A stretch of 64,000 nt of DNA, from the NCBI GenBank assembly GCA_911728435.2, contig OU452217.1, positions 930,001-994,000 on the forward strand. The letters are read 5' to 3'. The stretch's first letter is position 1. Every line of letters begins with the position of its first letter. Source of the stretch: Apoderus coryli (taxonomy: Eukaryota; Arthropoda; Insecta; Coleoptera; Attelabidae). Under the pieces are notes generated by a model that was not told the DNA's origin, ran no database searches, and saw only the letters and a program-made list of their open reading frames with translations. The position numbers and the translations under genes were made by a program. Of this stretch, positions 49,632 through 61,870 are shown one piece after another.

Positions 49632-50940
49632 CTACCAAAAAGCTGTTTTCTCTCTAAGAATTTAAAACTAAATTTTATTAGGAAAAAGAAATTAGAATAA
49701 AAATAAAAAAGCAATTTAGAACGAATTAGAGCGTTTAGTTAAGAAATGGTGTTATTTATATTTAAAAAGTAAAGTGGCTACCAAAAAACTGTTTTCTCTG
49801 TAAGAATTTAAAACTAAATGCGTTAGTAAAAAGAAGATAGAATAAGCATAAAAAAGCAATTTAGAACGATTTAGAGCGTTTAGTTAAGAAATTGTGTTAT
49901 TTAGATTTAAAAAGTAAAGTTTCTATCAAAAAGCTGTTTACTCTCTAAGAATTTAAAACTAAATTTTATTAGGAAAAAGAAATTACAATAAGCATAAAAA
50001 AGCAATTAGAACGAATTAGAGCGTTTAGTTAAGAAATTGTGTTATTTATATTTAAAAAGTAAAGTGTCTACCAAAAAGCTGTTTTCTCTCTAAGAATGTA
50101 AAACTAAATTTGTTAGTAAAAAGAAATATGATAAAGCATAAAAAAGCAATTTAGAACGATTTAGAGCGTTTATTTATAAAATTGTGTTATTTAGATTTAA
50201 AAAGTAAAGTTTCTATCAAAAAGCTGTTTACTCTCTAAGAATTTAAAACTAAATTTTATTAGGAAAAAGAAATTAGAATAAGCATAAAAAAGCAATTAGA
50301 ACGAATTAGAGCGTTTAGTTAAGAAATTGTGTTATTTATATTTAAAAAGTAAAGTGTCTACCAAAAAGCTGTTTTCTCTCTTAGAATTTAAAACTAAATG
50401 CGTTAGTAAAAAGAAGATAGAATAAGCATAAAAAAGCAATTTAGAACGATTTAGAGCGTTTAGTTAAGAAATTGTGTTATTTAGATTTAAAAAGTAAAGT
50501 TTCTATCAAAAAGCTGTTTACTCTCTAAGAATTTAAAACTAAATTTTATTAGTAAAAAGAAATTCGAATAAGCATAAAAAAGCAATTTAGAACTATTTAA
50601 AGCGTTCATTTAAAAATTTGTGTTATTTATATTTAAAAAGTAAAGTGTCTACCAAAAAGCTGTTTTCTCTCTAAGAATTTAAAACTAAATTTGTTAGTAA
50701 AATGGAATTATAATAAACATGAAAAAGCAATTTAGAACGATTTAGAGCGTTTATTTAAAAAATTGTGTTATTTAGATTTAAAAAGTAAAGTTTCTACAAA
50801 AAAGCTGTTTTCTCTCTAAGAATTTAAAACTAAATTTTATTAGGAAAAAGAAATTAGAATAAGCATAAAAAAAGCAATTTAGAACGAGTTAGAGCGTTTA
50901 GTTCAGAAATTGTGTTATTTAGATTTAAAAAGTAAAGTTT
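49632..50940 (+). repeat. 9-monomer HOR (1309 bp), copy 1
   Basis: It is repeated at 50941-52249. The tatttataaa variant is at 50171 and 51480 and M is at 50702 and 52011, both 1309 bp apart. It finishes the 30-mer that began at 46337 and runs past the M at 50702. A private gaattataat near 50705 distinguishes this copy from the next. Confidence 0.85.
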
Positions 50941-52249
50941 CTACCAAAAAGCTGTTTTCTCTCTAAGAATTTAAAACTAAATTTTATTAGGAAAAAGAAA
51001 TTAGAATAAAAATAAAAAAGCAATTTAGAACGAATTAGAGCGTTTAGTTAAGAAATGGTGTTATTTATATTTAAAAAGTAAAGTGGCTACCAAAAAACTG
51101 TTTTCTCTGTAAGAATTTAAAACTAAATGCGTTAGTAAAAAGAAGATAGAATAAGCATAAAAAAGCAATTTAGAACGATTTAGAGCGTTTAGTTAAGAAA
51201 TTGTGTTATTTAGATTTAAAAAGTAAAGTTTCTATCAAAAAGCTGTTTACTCTCTAAGAATTTAAAACTAAATTTTATTAGGAAAAAGAAATTACAATAA
51301 GCATAAAAAAGCAATTAGAACGAATTAGAGCGTTTAGTTAAGAAATTGTGTTATTTATATTTAAAAAGTAAAGTGTCTACCAAAAAGCTGTTTTCTCTCT
51401 AAGAATGTAAAACTAAATTTGTTAGTAAAAAGAAATATGATAAAGCATAAAAAAGCAATTTAGAACGATTTAGAGCGTTTATTTATAAAATTGTGTTATT
51501 TAGATTTAAAAAGTAAAGTTTCTATCAAAAAGCTGTTTACTCTCTAAGAATTTAAAACTAAATTTTATTAGGAAAAAGAAATTAGAATAAGCATAAAAAA
51601 GCAATTAGAACGAATTAGAGCGTTTAGTTAAGAAATTGTGTTATTTATATTTAAAAAGTAAAGTGTCTACCAAAAAGCTGTTTTCTCTCTTAGAATTTAA
51701 AACTAAATGCGTTAGTAAAAAGAAGATAGAATAAGCATAAAAAAGCAATTTAGAACGATTTAGAGCGTTTAGTTAAGAAATTGTGTTATTTAGATTTAAA
51801 AAGTAAAGTTTCTATCAAAAAGCTGTTTACTCTCTAAGAATTTAAAACTAAATTTTATTAGTAAAAAGAAATTCGAATAAGCATAAAAAAGCAATTTAGA
51901 ACTATTTAAAGCGTTCATTTAAAAATTTGTGTTATTTATATTTAAAAAGTAAAGTGTCTACCAAAAAGCTGTTTTCTCTCTAAGAATTTAAAACTAAATT
52001 TGTTAGTAAAATGGAATTAGAATAAACATGAAAAAGCAATTTAGAACGATTTAGAGCGTTTATTTAAAAAATTGTGTTATTTAGATTTAAAAAGTAAAGT
52101 TTCTACAAAAAAGCTGTTTTCTCTCTAAGAATTTAAAACTAAATTTTATTAGGAAAAAGAAATTAGAATAAGCATAAAAAAAGCAATTTAGAACGAGTTA
52201 GAGCGTTTAGTTCAGAAATTGTGTTATTTAGATTTAAAAAGTAAAGTTT
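50941..52249 (+). repeat. 9-monomer HOR (1309 bp), copy 2
   Basis: The junction lies where gtttagttcag-type sequence continues as tttctacc instead of tttctaac (about 50938). The first large copy has only one version (14470-15780). This copy, with its downstream sequence, was also the likely template for 58890-60950, which matches it at offset 7980. Confidence 0.84.
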
Positions 52250-55200
52250 CTAACAAAAAGCTGTTTTCTCTTTTAGAATTTAAAACTAAATTTTATTAAT
52301 TAAAAGAAATTAGAATAACATTAAAAAGCAATTTAGAACGAATTAGAGCATTTAGTTAAGAAATGGTGTTATTTATATTTAAAAAGTAAAGTGTCTACCA
52401 AAAAACTGTTTTCTCTCTAAGAATTTAAAACTGAATGTGTTAGTAAAAAGAAGATAGAATAAGCATAAAAAAGCAATTTAGAACGATTTAGAGCGTTTAG
52501 TTAAGAAATTGTGTTATTTAGATTTAAAAATTAAAGTGTCTACCAAAAAGCTGTTTTCTCTCTAAGAATTGAAAACTAAATTTTATTAGGAAAAAGAAAT
52601 TAGAATAAGCATAAAAAAGCAATTTAGAACGAATTAGAGCGTTTAGTTAAAAAATTGTGTTATTTAGATTTAAAAAGTAAAGTGTCTACCAAAAAGCTGT
52701 TTTCTCTCTAAGAATTTAAAACTAAATTTGTTAGTAAAAAGAAATTAGAATAAGCATAAAAAAGCAATTTAGAACGATTTAGAGCGCTTATTTAAAAAAT
52801 TGTGTTATTTATATTTAAAAAGTAGTGTCTACCAAAAAGCTTTTTTTTTCTCTAAGAATTTAAAACTAAATGCGTTAGTAAAAAGAAGATAGAATAAGCA
52901 TAAAAAAGCAATTTAGAACGATTAAGAGCGTTTAGTTAAGAAATTGTGTTATTTAGATTTAAAAAGTAAGGTGTCTACCAAAAAGATGTTTTTTCTCTAA
53001 GAATTTAAAACTAAATTTTATTAGTAAAAAGAAATTAGAATGAGCACAAAAAAGCAATTTAGAAGGAATTAGAGCGTTTAGTTAAGAAATTGTGTTATTT
53101 ATATTTAAAAAGTAAAGTGTACCAAAAAGCTGTTTTCTCTCTAAGAATTTAAAACTAAATTTGTTAGTAAAAAGAAATATGAATAAGCATAAAAAAGCAA
53201 TTTAGAACGATTTAGAGCGTTTATTTAAAAAATTGTGTTATTTATATTTAAAAAGTAAAGTGTCTACCAAAAAGCTGTTTTCTCTCTAAGAATTTAAAAC
53301 TAAATTTGTTAGTAAAAAGGAATTAGAATAAGCATGAAAAAGCAATTTAGAACGATTTAGAGCGTTTATTTAAAAAATTGTGTTATTTAGATTTAAAAAG
53401 TAAAGTTTCTACAAAATAGCTGTTTTCTCTCTAAGAATTTAAAACTAAATTTTATTAGGAAAAAGAAATTAGAATAAGCATAAAAAAAGCAATTTAGAAC
53501 GATTTAGAGCGTTTAGTTCAGAAATTGTGTTATTTAGATTTAAAAAGTAAAGTTTCTAACAAAAATCTGTTTTCTCTTTTAGAATGTAAAACTAAATTTA
53601 TTAGTAAAAAGAAATTAGAATAAGCATAAAAAAGCAATTTAGAACGAATTAGAGCGTTTATTTAAAAAATTGTGTTATTTAGATCTAAAAAGTAAAGTTT
53701 CTACAAAATAGCTGTTTTCTCTCTAAGAATTTAAAACTAAATTTTATTAGGAAAAAGAAATTAGAATAAGCATAAAAAAGCAATTTAGAACGAATTAGAG
53801 CGTTTAGTTCAGAAATTGTGTTATTTAGATTTAAAAAGTAAAGTTTCTAACAAAAAGCTGTTTTCTCTTTTAGAATTTAAAACTAAATTTTATTAGTTAA
53901 AAGAATTTAGAATAAGCATAAAAAAGCAATTTAGAACGAATTGGAGCGTTTAGTTAAGAAATGGTGTTATTTATATTTAAAAAGTAAAGTGTCTACCAAA
54001 AAACTGTTTTCTCTGTAAGAATTTAAAACTAAATGCGTTAGTAAAAAGAAGATAAAATAAGCACAACAAAAAAAAACAATTTAGAACGATTTAGAGCATT
54101 TAGTTAAGAAATTGTGTTATTTAGATTTAAAAAGTAAAGTTTCTATCAAAAAGCTGTTTACTCTCTAAGAATTTAAAACTAAATTTTATTAGGAAAAAGA
54201 AATTAGAATAAGCATAAAAAAGCAATTAGAACGAATTAGAGCGTTTAGTTAAGAAATTGTGTTATTTATATTTAAAAAGTAAAGTGTCTACCAAAAAGCT
54301 GTTTTCTCTCTAAGAATTTAAAACTAAATTTGTTAGTAGAAAGAAATATGATAAAGCATAAAAAAGCAATTTAGAACGATTTAGAGCGTTTATTTAAAAA
54401 ATTGTTTTATTTATATTTAAAAAGTAAAGTGTCCACCAAAAAGCTGTTTTCTCTTTTAAAATTTAAAGCTAAATTTTATTAGTAAAAAGAAATTAAATAA
54501 GCATAAAAAAGCAATTTAGAACGAATTAGAGCGTTTAGTTCAGAAATTGTGTTATTTAGATTTAAAAAGTAAAGTGTCTACCAAAAAGCTGTTTTCTCTC
54601 TAAGAATTTAAAACTAAATTTGTTACTAAAAAGAAATTAGAATAAGCATAAAAAAGCAATTTAGAACGATTTAGAGCGTTTATTTAAAAAATTGTGTTAT
54701 TTAGATTTAAAAAGTAAAGTTTCTACCAAAAAGCTGTTTTCTCTCTAAGAATTTAAAACTAAATTTTATTAGGAAAAAGAAATTAGAATAAAAATAAAAA
54801 AGCAATTTAGAACGAATTAGAGCGTTTAGTTAAGAAATGGTGTTATTTATATTTAAAAAGTAAAGTGGCTACCAAAAAACTGTTTTCTCTGTAAGAATTT
54901 AAAACTAAATGCGTTAGTAAAAAAAAGATAGAATAAGCATAAAAAAGCAATTTAGAACGATTTAGAGCGTTTAGTTAAGAAATTGTGTTATTTAGATTTA
55001 AAAAGTAAAGTTTCTATCAAAAAGCTGTTTACTCTCTAAGAATTTAAAACTAAATTTTATTAGGAAAAAGAAATTACAATAAGCATAAAAAAGCAATTAG
55101 AACGAATTAGAGCGTTTAGTTAAGAAATTGTGTTATTTATATTTAAAAAGTAAAAGTGTCTACCAAAAAGCTGTTTTCTCTCTAAGAATGTAAAACTAAA

Positions 55201-58046
55201 TTTGTTAGTAAAAAGAAATATGATAAAGCATAAAAAAGCAATTTAGAACGATTTAGAGCGTTTATTTATAAAATTGTGTTATTTAGATTTAAAAAGTAAA
55301 GTTTCTATCAAAAAGCTGTTTACTCTCTAAGAATTTAAAACTAAATTTTATTAGGAAAAAGAAATTAGAATAAGCATAAAAAAGCAATTAGAACGAATTA
55401 GAGCGTTTAGTTAAGAAATTGTGTTATTTATATTTAAAAAGTAAAGTGTCTACCAAAAAGCTGTTTTCTCTCTTAGAATTTAAAACTAAATTTGTTAGTA
55501 AAAAGAAATATGATAAAGCATAAAAAAGCAATTTAGAACGATTTAGAGCGTTTATTTAAAAAATTGTTTTATTTATATTTAAAAAGTAAAGGGTCTACCA
55601 AAAAGCTGTTTTCTCTTTTAAAATTTAAAACTAAATTTTATTAGTAAAAAGAAATTAAATAAGCATAAAAAAGCAATTTAGAACGAATTAGAGCGTTTAG
55701 TTCAGAAATTGTGTTATTTAGATTTAAAAAGTAAAGTGTCTACCAAAAAGCTGTTTTCTCTCTAAGAATTTAAAACTAAATTTGTTAGTAAAAAGAAATT
55801 AGAATAAGCATAAAAAAGCAATTTAGAACGATTTAGAGCGTTTATTTAAAAAATTGTGTTATTTAGATTTAAAAAGTAAAGTTTCTACCAAAAAGCTGTT
55901 TTCTCTCTAAGAATTTAAAACTAAATTTTATTAGGAAAAAGAAATTAGAATAAAAATAAAAAAGCAATTTAGAACGAATTAGAGCGTTTAGTTAAGAAAT
56001 TGGGTTATTTATATTTAAAAAGTAAAGTGTCTACCAAAAAGCTGTTTTCTCTCTAAGAATTTAAAACTAAATTTGTAAGTAAAAATAAATTAGAATAAGC
56101 ATAAAAAAGCAGTTTAGAACGATTTAGAGCGTTTAGTTAAGAAATGGTGTTATTTATATTTAAAAAGTAAAGTGGCTACCAAAAAACTGTTTTCTCTGTA
56201 AGAATTTAAAACAAAATGCGTTAGTAAAAAGAAGATAGAATAAGCATAAAAAAGCAATTTAGAACGATTTAGAGCGTTTAGTTAAGAAATTGTGTTATTT
56301 ATATTTAAAAAGTAAACTGTTTTCTCTGTAAGAATTTAAAACTAAATGCGTTAGTAAAAAAAAGATAGAATAAGCATAAAAAAACAATTTAGAACGATTT
56401 AGAGCATTTAGTTAAGAAATTGTGTTATTTAGATTTAAAAAGTAAAGTTTCTATCAAAAAGCTGTTTACTCTCTAAGAATTTAAAACTAAATTTTATTAG
56501 GAAAAAGAAATTGGAATAAGCATAAAAAAGCAATTTAGAACGATTTAGAGCGTTTATTTAAAAAATTGTTTTATTTATATTTAATAAGTAAAGTGTCTAC
56601 CAAAAAGCGGTTTTCTCTTTTAAAATTTAAAACTAAATTTTATTAGTAAAAAGAAATTAAATAAGCATAAAAAAGCAATTTAGAACGAATTAGAGCGTTT
56701 AGTTCAGAAATTGTGTTATTTAGATTTAAAAAGTAAAGTGTCTACCAAAAAGCTGTTTTCTCTCTAAGAATTTAAAACTAAATTTGTTAGTAAAAAGAAA
56801 TTAGAATAAGCATAAAAAAGCAATTTAGAACGATTTAGAGCGTTTATTTAAAAAATTGTGTTATTTAGATTTAAAAAGTAAAGTTTCTACCAAAAAGCTG
56901 TTTTCTCTCTAAGAATTTAAAACTAAATTTTATTAGGAAAAAGAAATTAGAATAAAAATAAAAAAGCAATTTAGAACGAATTAGAGCGTTTAGTTAAGAA
57001 ATTGGGTTATTTATATTTAAAAAGTAAAGTGTCTACCAAAAAGCTGTTTTCTCTCTAAGAATTTAAAACTAAATTTGTAAGTAAAAATAAATTAGAATAA
57101 GCATAAAAAAGCAGTTTAGAACGATTTAGAGCGTTTAGTTAAGAAATGGTGTTATTTATATTTAAAAAGTAAAGTGGCTACCAAAAAACTGTTTTCTCTG
57201 TAAGAATTTAAAACAAAATGCGTTAGTAAAAAGAAGATAGAATAAGCATAAAAAAGCAATTTAGAACGATTTAGAGCGTTTAGATAAGAAATTGTGTTAT
57301 TTATATTTAAAAAGTAAAGTGTCTACCAAAAAACTGTTTTCTCTGTAAGAATTTAAAACTAAATGCGTTAGTAAAAAAAAGATAGAATAAGCATAAAAAA
57401 ACAATTTAGAACGATTTAGAGCATTTAGTTAAGAAATTGTGTTATTTAGATTTAAAAAGTAAAGTTTCTATCAAAAAGCTGTTTACTCTCTAAGAATTTA
57501 AAACTAAATTTTATTAGGAAAAAGAAATTGGAATAAGCATAAAAAAGCAATTTAGAACGAATTAGAGCGTTTAGTTTAGAAATTGTGTTATTTAGATTTA
57601 AAAAGTAAAGTGTCTACCAAAAAGCTGTTTTCTCTCTAAGAATTTAAAACTAAATTTGTTAGTAAAAAAAAATTAGAATAAGCATAAAAAAGCAATTTAG
57701 AACGATTTAGAGCGTTTATTTAAAAAATTGTGTTATTTAGATTTAAAAAGTAAAGTTTCTACCAAAAAGCTGTTTTCTCTCTAAGAATTTAAAACTAAAT
57801 TTTATTAGGAAAAAGAAATTAGAATAAAAATAAAAAAGCAATTTAGAACGAATTAGAGCGTTTAGTTAAGAAATTGGGTTATTTATATTTAAAAAGTAAA
57901 GTGTCTACCAAAAAGCTGTTTTCTCTCTAAGAATTTAAAACTAAATTTGTTAGTAAAAATAAATTAGAATAAGCATAAAAAAGCAGTTTAGAACGATTTA
58001 GAGCGTTTAGTTACGAAATGGTGTTATTTATATTTAAAAAGTAAAG
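52250..58046 (+). repeat. 40-monomer segment collinear with 15.8-16.6 and 20.3-25.3 kb
   Basis: It first follows 15780-16571 at offset 36470, then 20338-25340 at offset 32703-32704, skipping the local 24/26-mer extra copy. It includes HindIII (52838), BglII (53682), the aaagggtctacc private variant (55591), the 15-bp deletion monomer (56312) and ttacgaaatgg (58011). Only one 17-mer is present. At about 58046 collinearity ends inside a monomer: ggtgttatttatattt runs into tttctatc instead of gtggctacc. Confidence 0.82.
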
Positions 58047-61000
58047 TTTCTATCAAAAAGCTGTTTACTCTCTAAGAATTTAAAACTAAATTTTATTAGG
58101 AAAAAGAAATTACAATAAGCATAAAAAAGCAATTAGAACGAATTAGAGCGTTTAGTTAAGAAATTGTGTTATTTATATTTAAAAAGTAAAGTGTCTACCA
58201 AAAAGCTGTTTTCTCTCTAAGAATTTAAAACTAAATTTGTTAGTAAAAAGAAATTAGAATAAGCATAAAAAAGCAATTTAGAACGATTTAGAGCGTTTAG
58301 TTAAGAAATTGTGTTATTTAGATTTAAAAAGTAAAGTTTCTATCAAAAAGCTGTTTACTCTCTAAGAATTTAAAACTAAATTTTATTAGGAAAAAGAAAT
58401 TAGAATAAAAATAAAAAAGCAATTTAGAACGAATTAGAGCGTTTAGTTAAGAAATAGTGTTATTTATATTTAAAAAGTAAAGTGGCTACCAAAAAACTGT
58501 TTTCTCTGTAAGAATTTAAAACTAAATGCGTTAGTAAAAAGAAGATAGAATAAGCATAAAAAAGCAATTTAGAACGATTTAGAGCGTTTAGTTAAGAAAT
58601 TGTGTTATTTAGATTTAAAAAGTAAAGTTTCTATCAAAAAGCTGTTTACTCTCTAAGAATTTAAAACTAAATTTTATTAGTAAAAAGAAATTAAATAAGC
58701 ATAAAAAAGCAATTTAGAACGAATTAGAGCGTTTAGATCAGAAATTGTGTTATTTAGATTTAAAAAGTAAAGTGTCTACCAAAAAGCTGTTTTCTCTCTA
58801 AGATATTAAAACTAAATTTGTTAGTAAAAAGAAATTAGAATAAGCATAAAAAAGCAATTTAGAACGATTTAGAGCGTTTATTTAAAAAATTGTGTTATTT
58901 AGATTTAAAAAGTAAAGTTTCTACCAAAAAGCTGTTTTCTCTCTAAGAATTTAAAACTAAATTTTATTAGGAAAAAGAAATTAGAATAAAAATAAAAAAG
59001 CAATTTAGAACGAATTAGAGCGTTTAGTTAAGAAATGGTGTTATTTATATTTAAAAAGTAAAGTGGCTACCAAAAAACTGTTTTCTCTGTAAGAATTTAA
59101 AACTAAATGCGTTAGTAAAAAGAAGATAGAATAAGCATAAAAAAGCAATTTAGAACGATTTAGAGCGTTTAGTTAAGAAATTGTGTTATTTAGATTTAAA
59201 AAGTAAAGTTTCTATCAAAAAGCTGTTTACTCTCTAAGAATTTAAAACTAAATTTTATTAGGAAAAATAAATTACAATAAGCATAAAAAAGCAATTAGAA
59301 CGAATTAGAGCGTTTAGTTAAGAAATTGTGTTATTTATATTTAAAAAGTAAAGTGTCTACCAAAAAGCTGTTTTCTCTCTAAGAATGTAAAACTAAATTT
59401 GTTAGTAAAAAGAAATATGATAAAGCATAAAAAAGCAATTTAGAACGATTTAGAGCGTTTATTTATAAAATTGTGTTATTTAGATTTAAAAAGTAAAGTT
59501 TCTATCAAAAAGCTGTTTACTCTCTAAGAATTTAAAACTAAATTTTATTAGGAAAAAGAAATTAGAATAAGCATAAAAAAGCAATTAGAACGAATTAGAG
59601 CGTTTAGTTAAGAAATTGTGTTATTTATATTTAAAAAGTAAAGTGTCTACCAAAAAGCTGTTTTCTCTCTTAGAATTTAAAACTAAATGCGTTAGTAAAA
59701 AGAAGATAGAATAAGCATAAAAAAGCAATTTAGAACGATTTAGAGCGTTTAGTTAAGAAATTGTGTTATTTAGATTTAAAAAGTAAAGTTTCTATCAAAA
59801 AGCTGTTTACTCTCTAAGAATTTAAAACTAAATTTTATTAGTAAAAAGAAATTCGAATAAGCATAAAAAAGCAATTTAGAACTATTTAAAGCGTTCATTT
59901 AAAAATTTGTGTTATTTATATTTAAAAAGTAAAGTGTCTACCAAAAAGCTGTTTTCTCTCTAAGAATTTAAAACTAAATTTGTTAGTAAAATGGAATTAG
60001 AATAAACATGAAAAAGCAATTTAGAACGATTTAGAGCGTTTATTTAAAAAATTGTGTTATTTAGATTTAAAAAGTAAAGTTTCTACAAAAAAGCTGTTTT
60101 CTCTCTAAGAATTTAAAACTAAATTTTATTAGGAAAAAGAAATTAGAATAAGCATAAAAAAAGCAATTTAGAACGAGTTAGAGCGTTTAGTTCAGAAATT
60201 GTGTTATTTAGATTTAAAAAGTAAAGTTTCTAACAAAAAGCTGTTTTCTCTTTTAGAATTTAAAACTAAATTTTATTAATTAAAAGAAATTAGAATAACA
60301 TTAAAAAGCAATTTAGAACGAATTAGAGCATTTAGTTAAGAAATGGTGTTATTTATATTTAAAAAGTAAAGTGTCTACCAAAAAACTGTTTTCTCTCTAA
60401 GAATTTAAAACTGAATGTGTTAGTAAAAAGAAGATAGAATAAGCATAAAAAAGCAATTTAGAACGATTTAGAGCGTTTAGTTAAGAAATTGTGTTATTTA
60501 GATTTAAAAATTAAAGTGTCTACCAAAAAGCTGTTTTCTCTCTAAGAATTGAAAACTAAATTTTATTAGGAAAAAGAAATTAGAATAAGCATAAAAAAGC
60601 AATTTAGAACGAATTAGAGCGTTTAGTTAAAAAATTGTGTTATTTAGATTTAAAAAGTAAAGTGTCTACCAAAAAGCTGTTTTCTCTCTAAGAATTTAAA
60701 ACTAAATTTGTTAGTAAAAAGAAATTAGAATAAGCATAAAAAAGCAATTTAGAACGATTTAGAGCGCTTATTTAAAAAATTGTGTTATTTATATTTAAAA
60801 AGTAGTGTCTACCAAAAAGCTTTTTTTTTCTCTAAGAATTTAAAACTAAATGCGTTAGTAAAAAGAAGATAGAATAAGCATAAAAAAGCAATTTAGAACG
60901 ATTAAGAGCGTTTAGTTAAGAAATTGTGTTATTTAGATTTAAAAAGTAAAGTGTACCAAAAAGCTGTTTTCTCTCTAAGAATTTAAAACTAAATTTGTTA

Positions 61001-61622
61001 GTAAAAAGAAATATGAATAAGCATAAAAAAGCAATTTAGAACGATTTAGAGCGTTTATTTAAAAAATTGTGTTATTTATATTTAAAAAGTAAAGTGTCTA
61101 CCAAAAAGCTGTTTTCTCTCTAAGAATTTAAAACTAAATTTGTTAGTAAAAAGGAATTAGAATAAGCATGAAAAAGCAATTTAGAACGATTTAGAGCGTT
61201 TATTTAAAAAATTGTGTTATTTAGATTTAAAAAGTAAAGTTTCTACAAAATAGCTGTTTTCTCTCTAAGAATTTAAAACTAAATTTTATTAGGAAAAAGA
61301 AATTAGAATAAGCATAAAAAAAGCAATTTAGAACGATTTAGAGCGTTTAGTTCAGAAATTGTGTTATTTAGATTTAAAAAGTAAAGTTTCTAACAAAAAT
61401 CTGTTTTCTCTTTTAGAATGTAAAACTAAATTTATTAGTAAAAAGAAATTAGAATAAGCATAAAAAAGCAATTTAGAACGAATTAGAGCGTTTATTTAAA
61501 AAATTGTGTTATTTAGATCTAAAAAGTAAAGTTTCTACAAAATAGCTGTTTTCTCTCTAAGAATTTAAAACTAAATTTTATTAGGAAAAAGAAATTAGAA
61601 TAAGCATAAAAAAAGCAATTTA
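58047..61622 (+). repeat. Re-copied segment resembling 48757-53750
   Basis: After the junction the sequence matches 48757 onward at offset 9289 (gaaatagtg 49162 to 58451, gtttagatc 49442 to 58731), then the 50941-52950 block at offset 7980, including M (59991) and HindIII (60818). Near 60950 one monomer is skipped relative to 52970-53115. A BglII monomer follows at 61516. Private changes include ggaaaaataa at 59261 and agatattaaa near 58801. Confidence 0.78.
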
Positions 61623-61870
61623 GAACGAGTTAGAGCGTTTAGTTCAGAAATTGTGTTATTTAGATTTAAAAAGTAAAGTTTCTAACAAAAAGCTGTTTTC
61701 TCTTTTAGAATTTAAAACTAAATTTTATTAATTAAAAGAAATTAGAATAACATTAAAAAGCAATTTAGAACGAATTAGAGCATTTAGTTAAGAAATGGTG
61801 TTATTTATATTTAAAAAGTAAAGTGTCTACCAAAAAACTGTTTTCTCTCTAAGAATTTAAAACTGAATGT
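61623..61870 (+). repeat. Short chimeric patch
   Basis: Right after the BglII monomer the sequence jumps to gaacgagttag (61623), a type otherwise found just after the M monomer (60171, 1452 bp upstream). About 250 bp later, inside a monomer that reads aaaactgaatgtg, it switches to the order seen at about 59111. It is a patch of roughly two monomers between two larger re-copied blocks. Confidence 0.7.
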
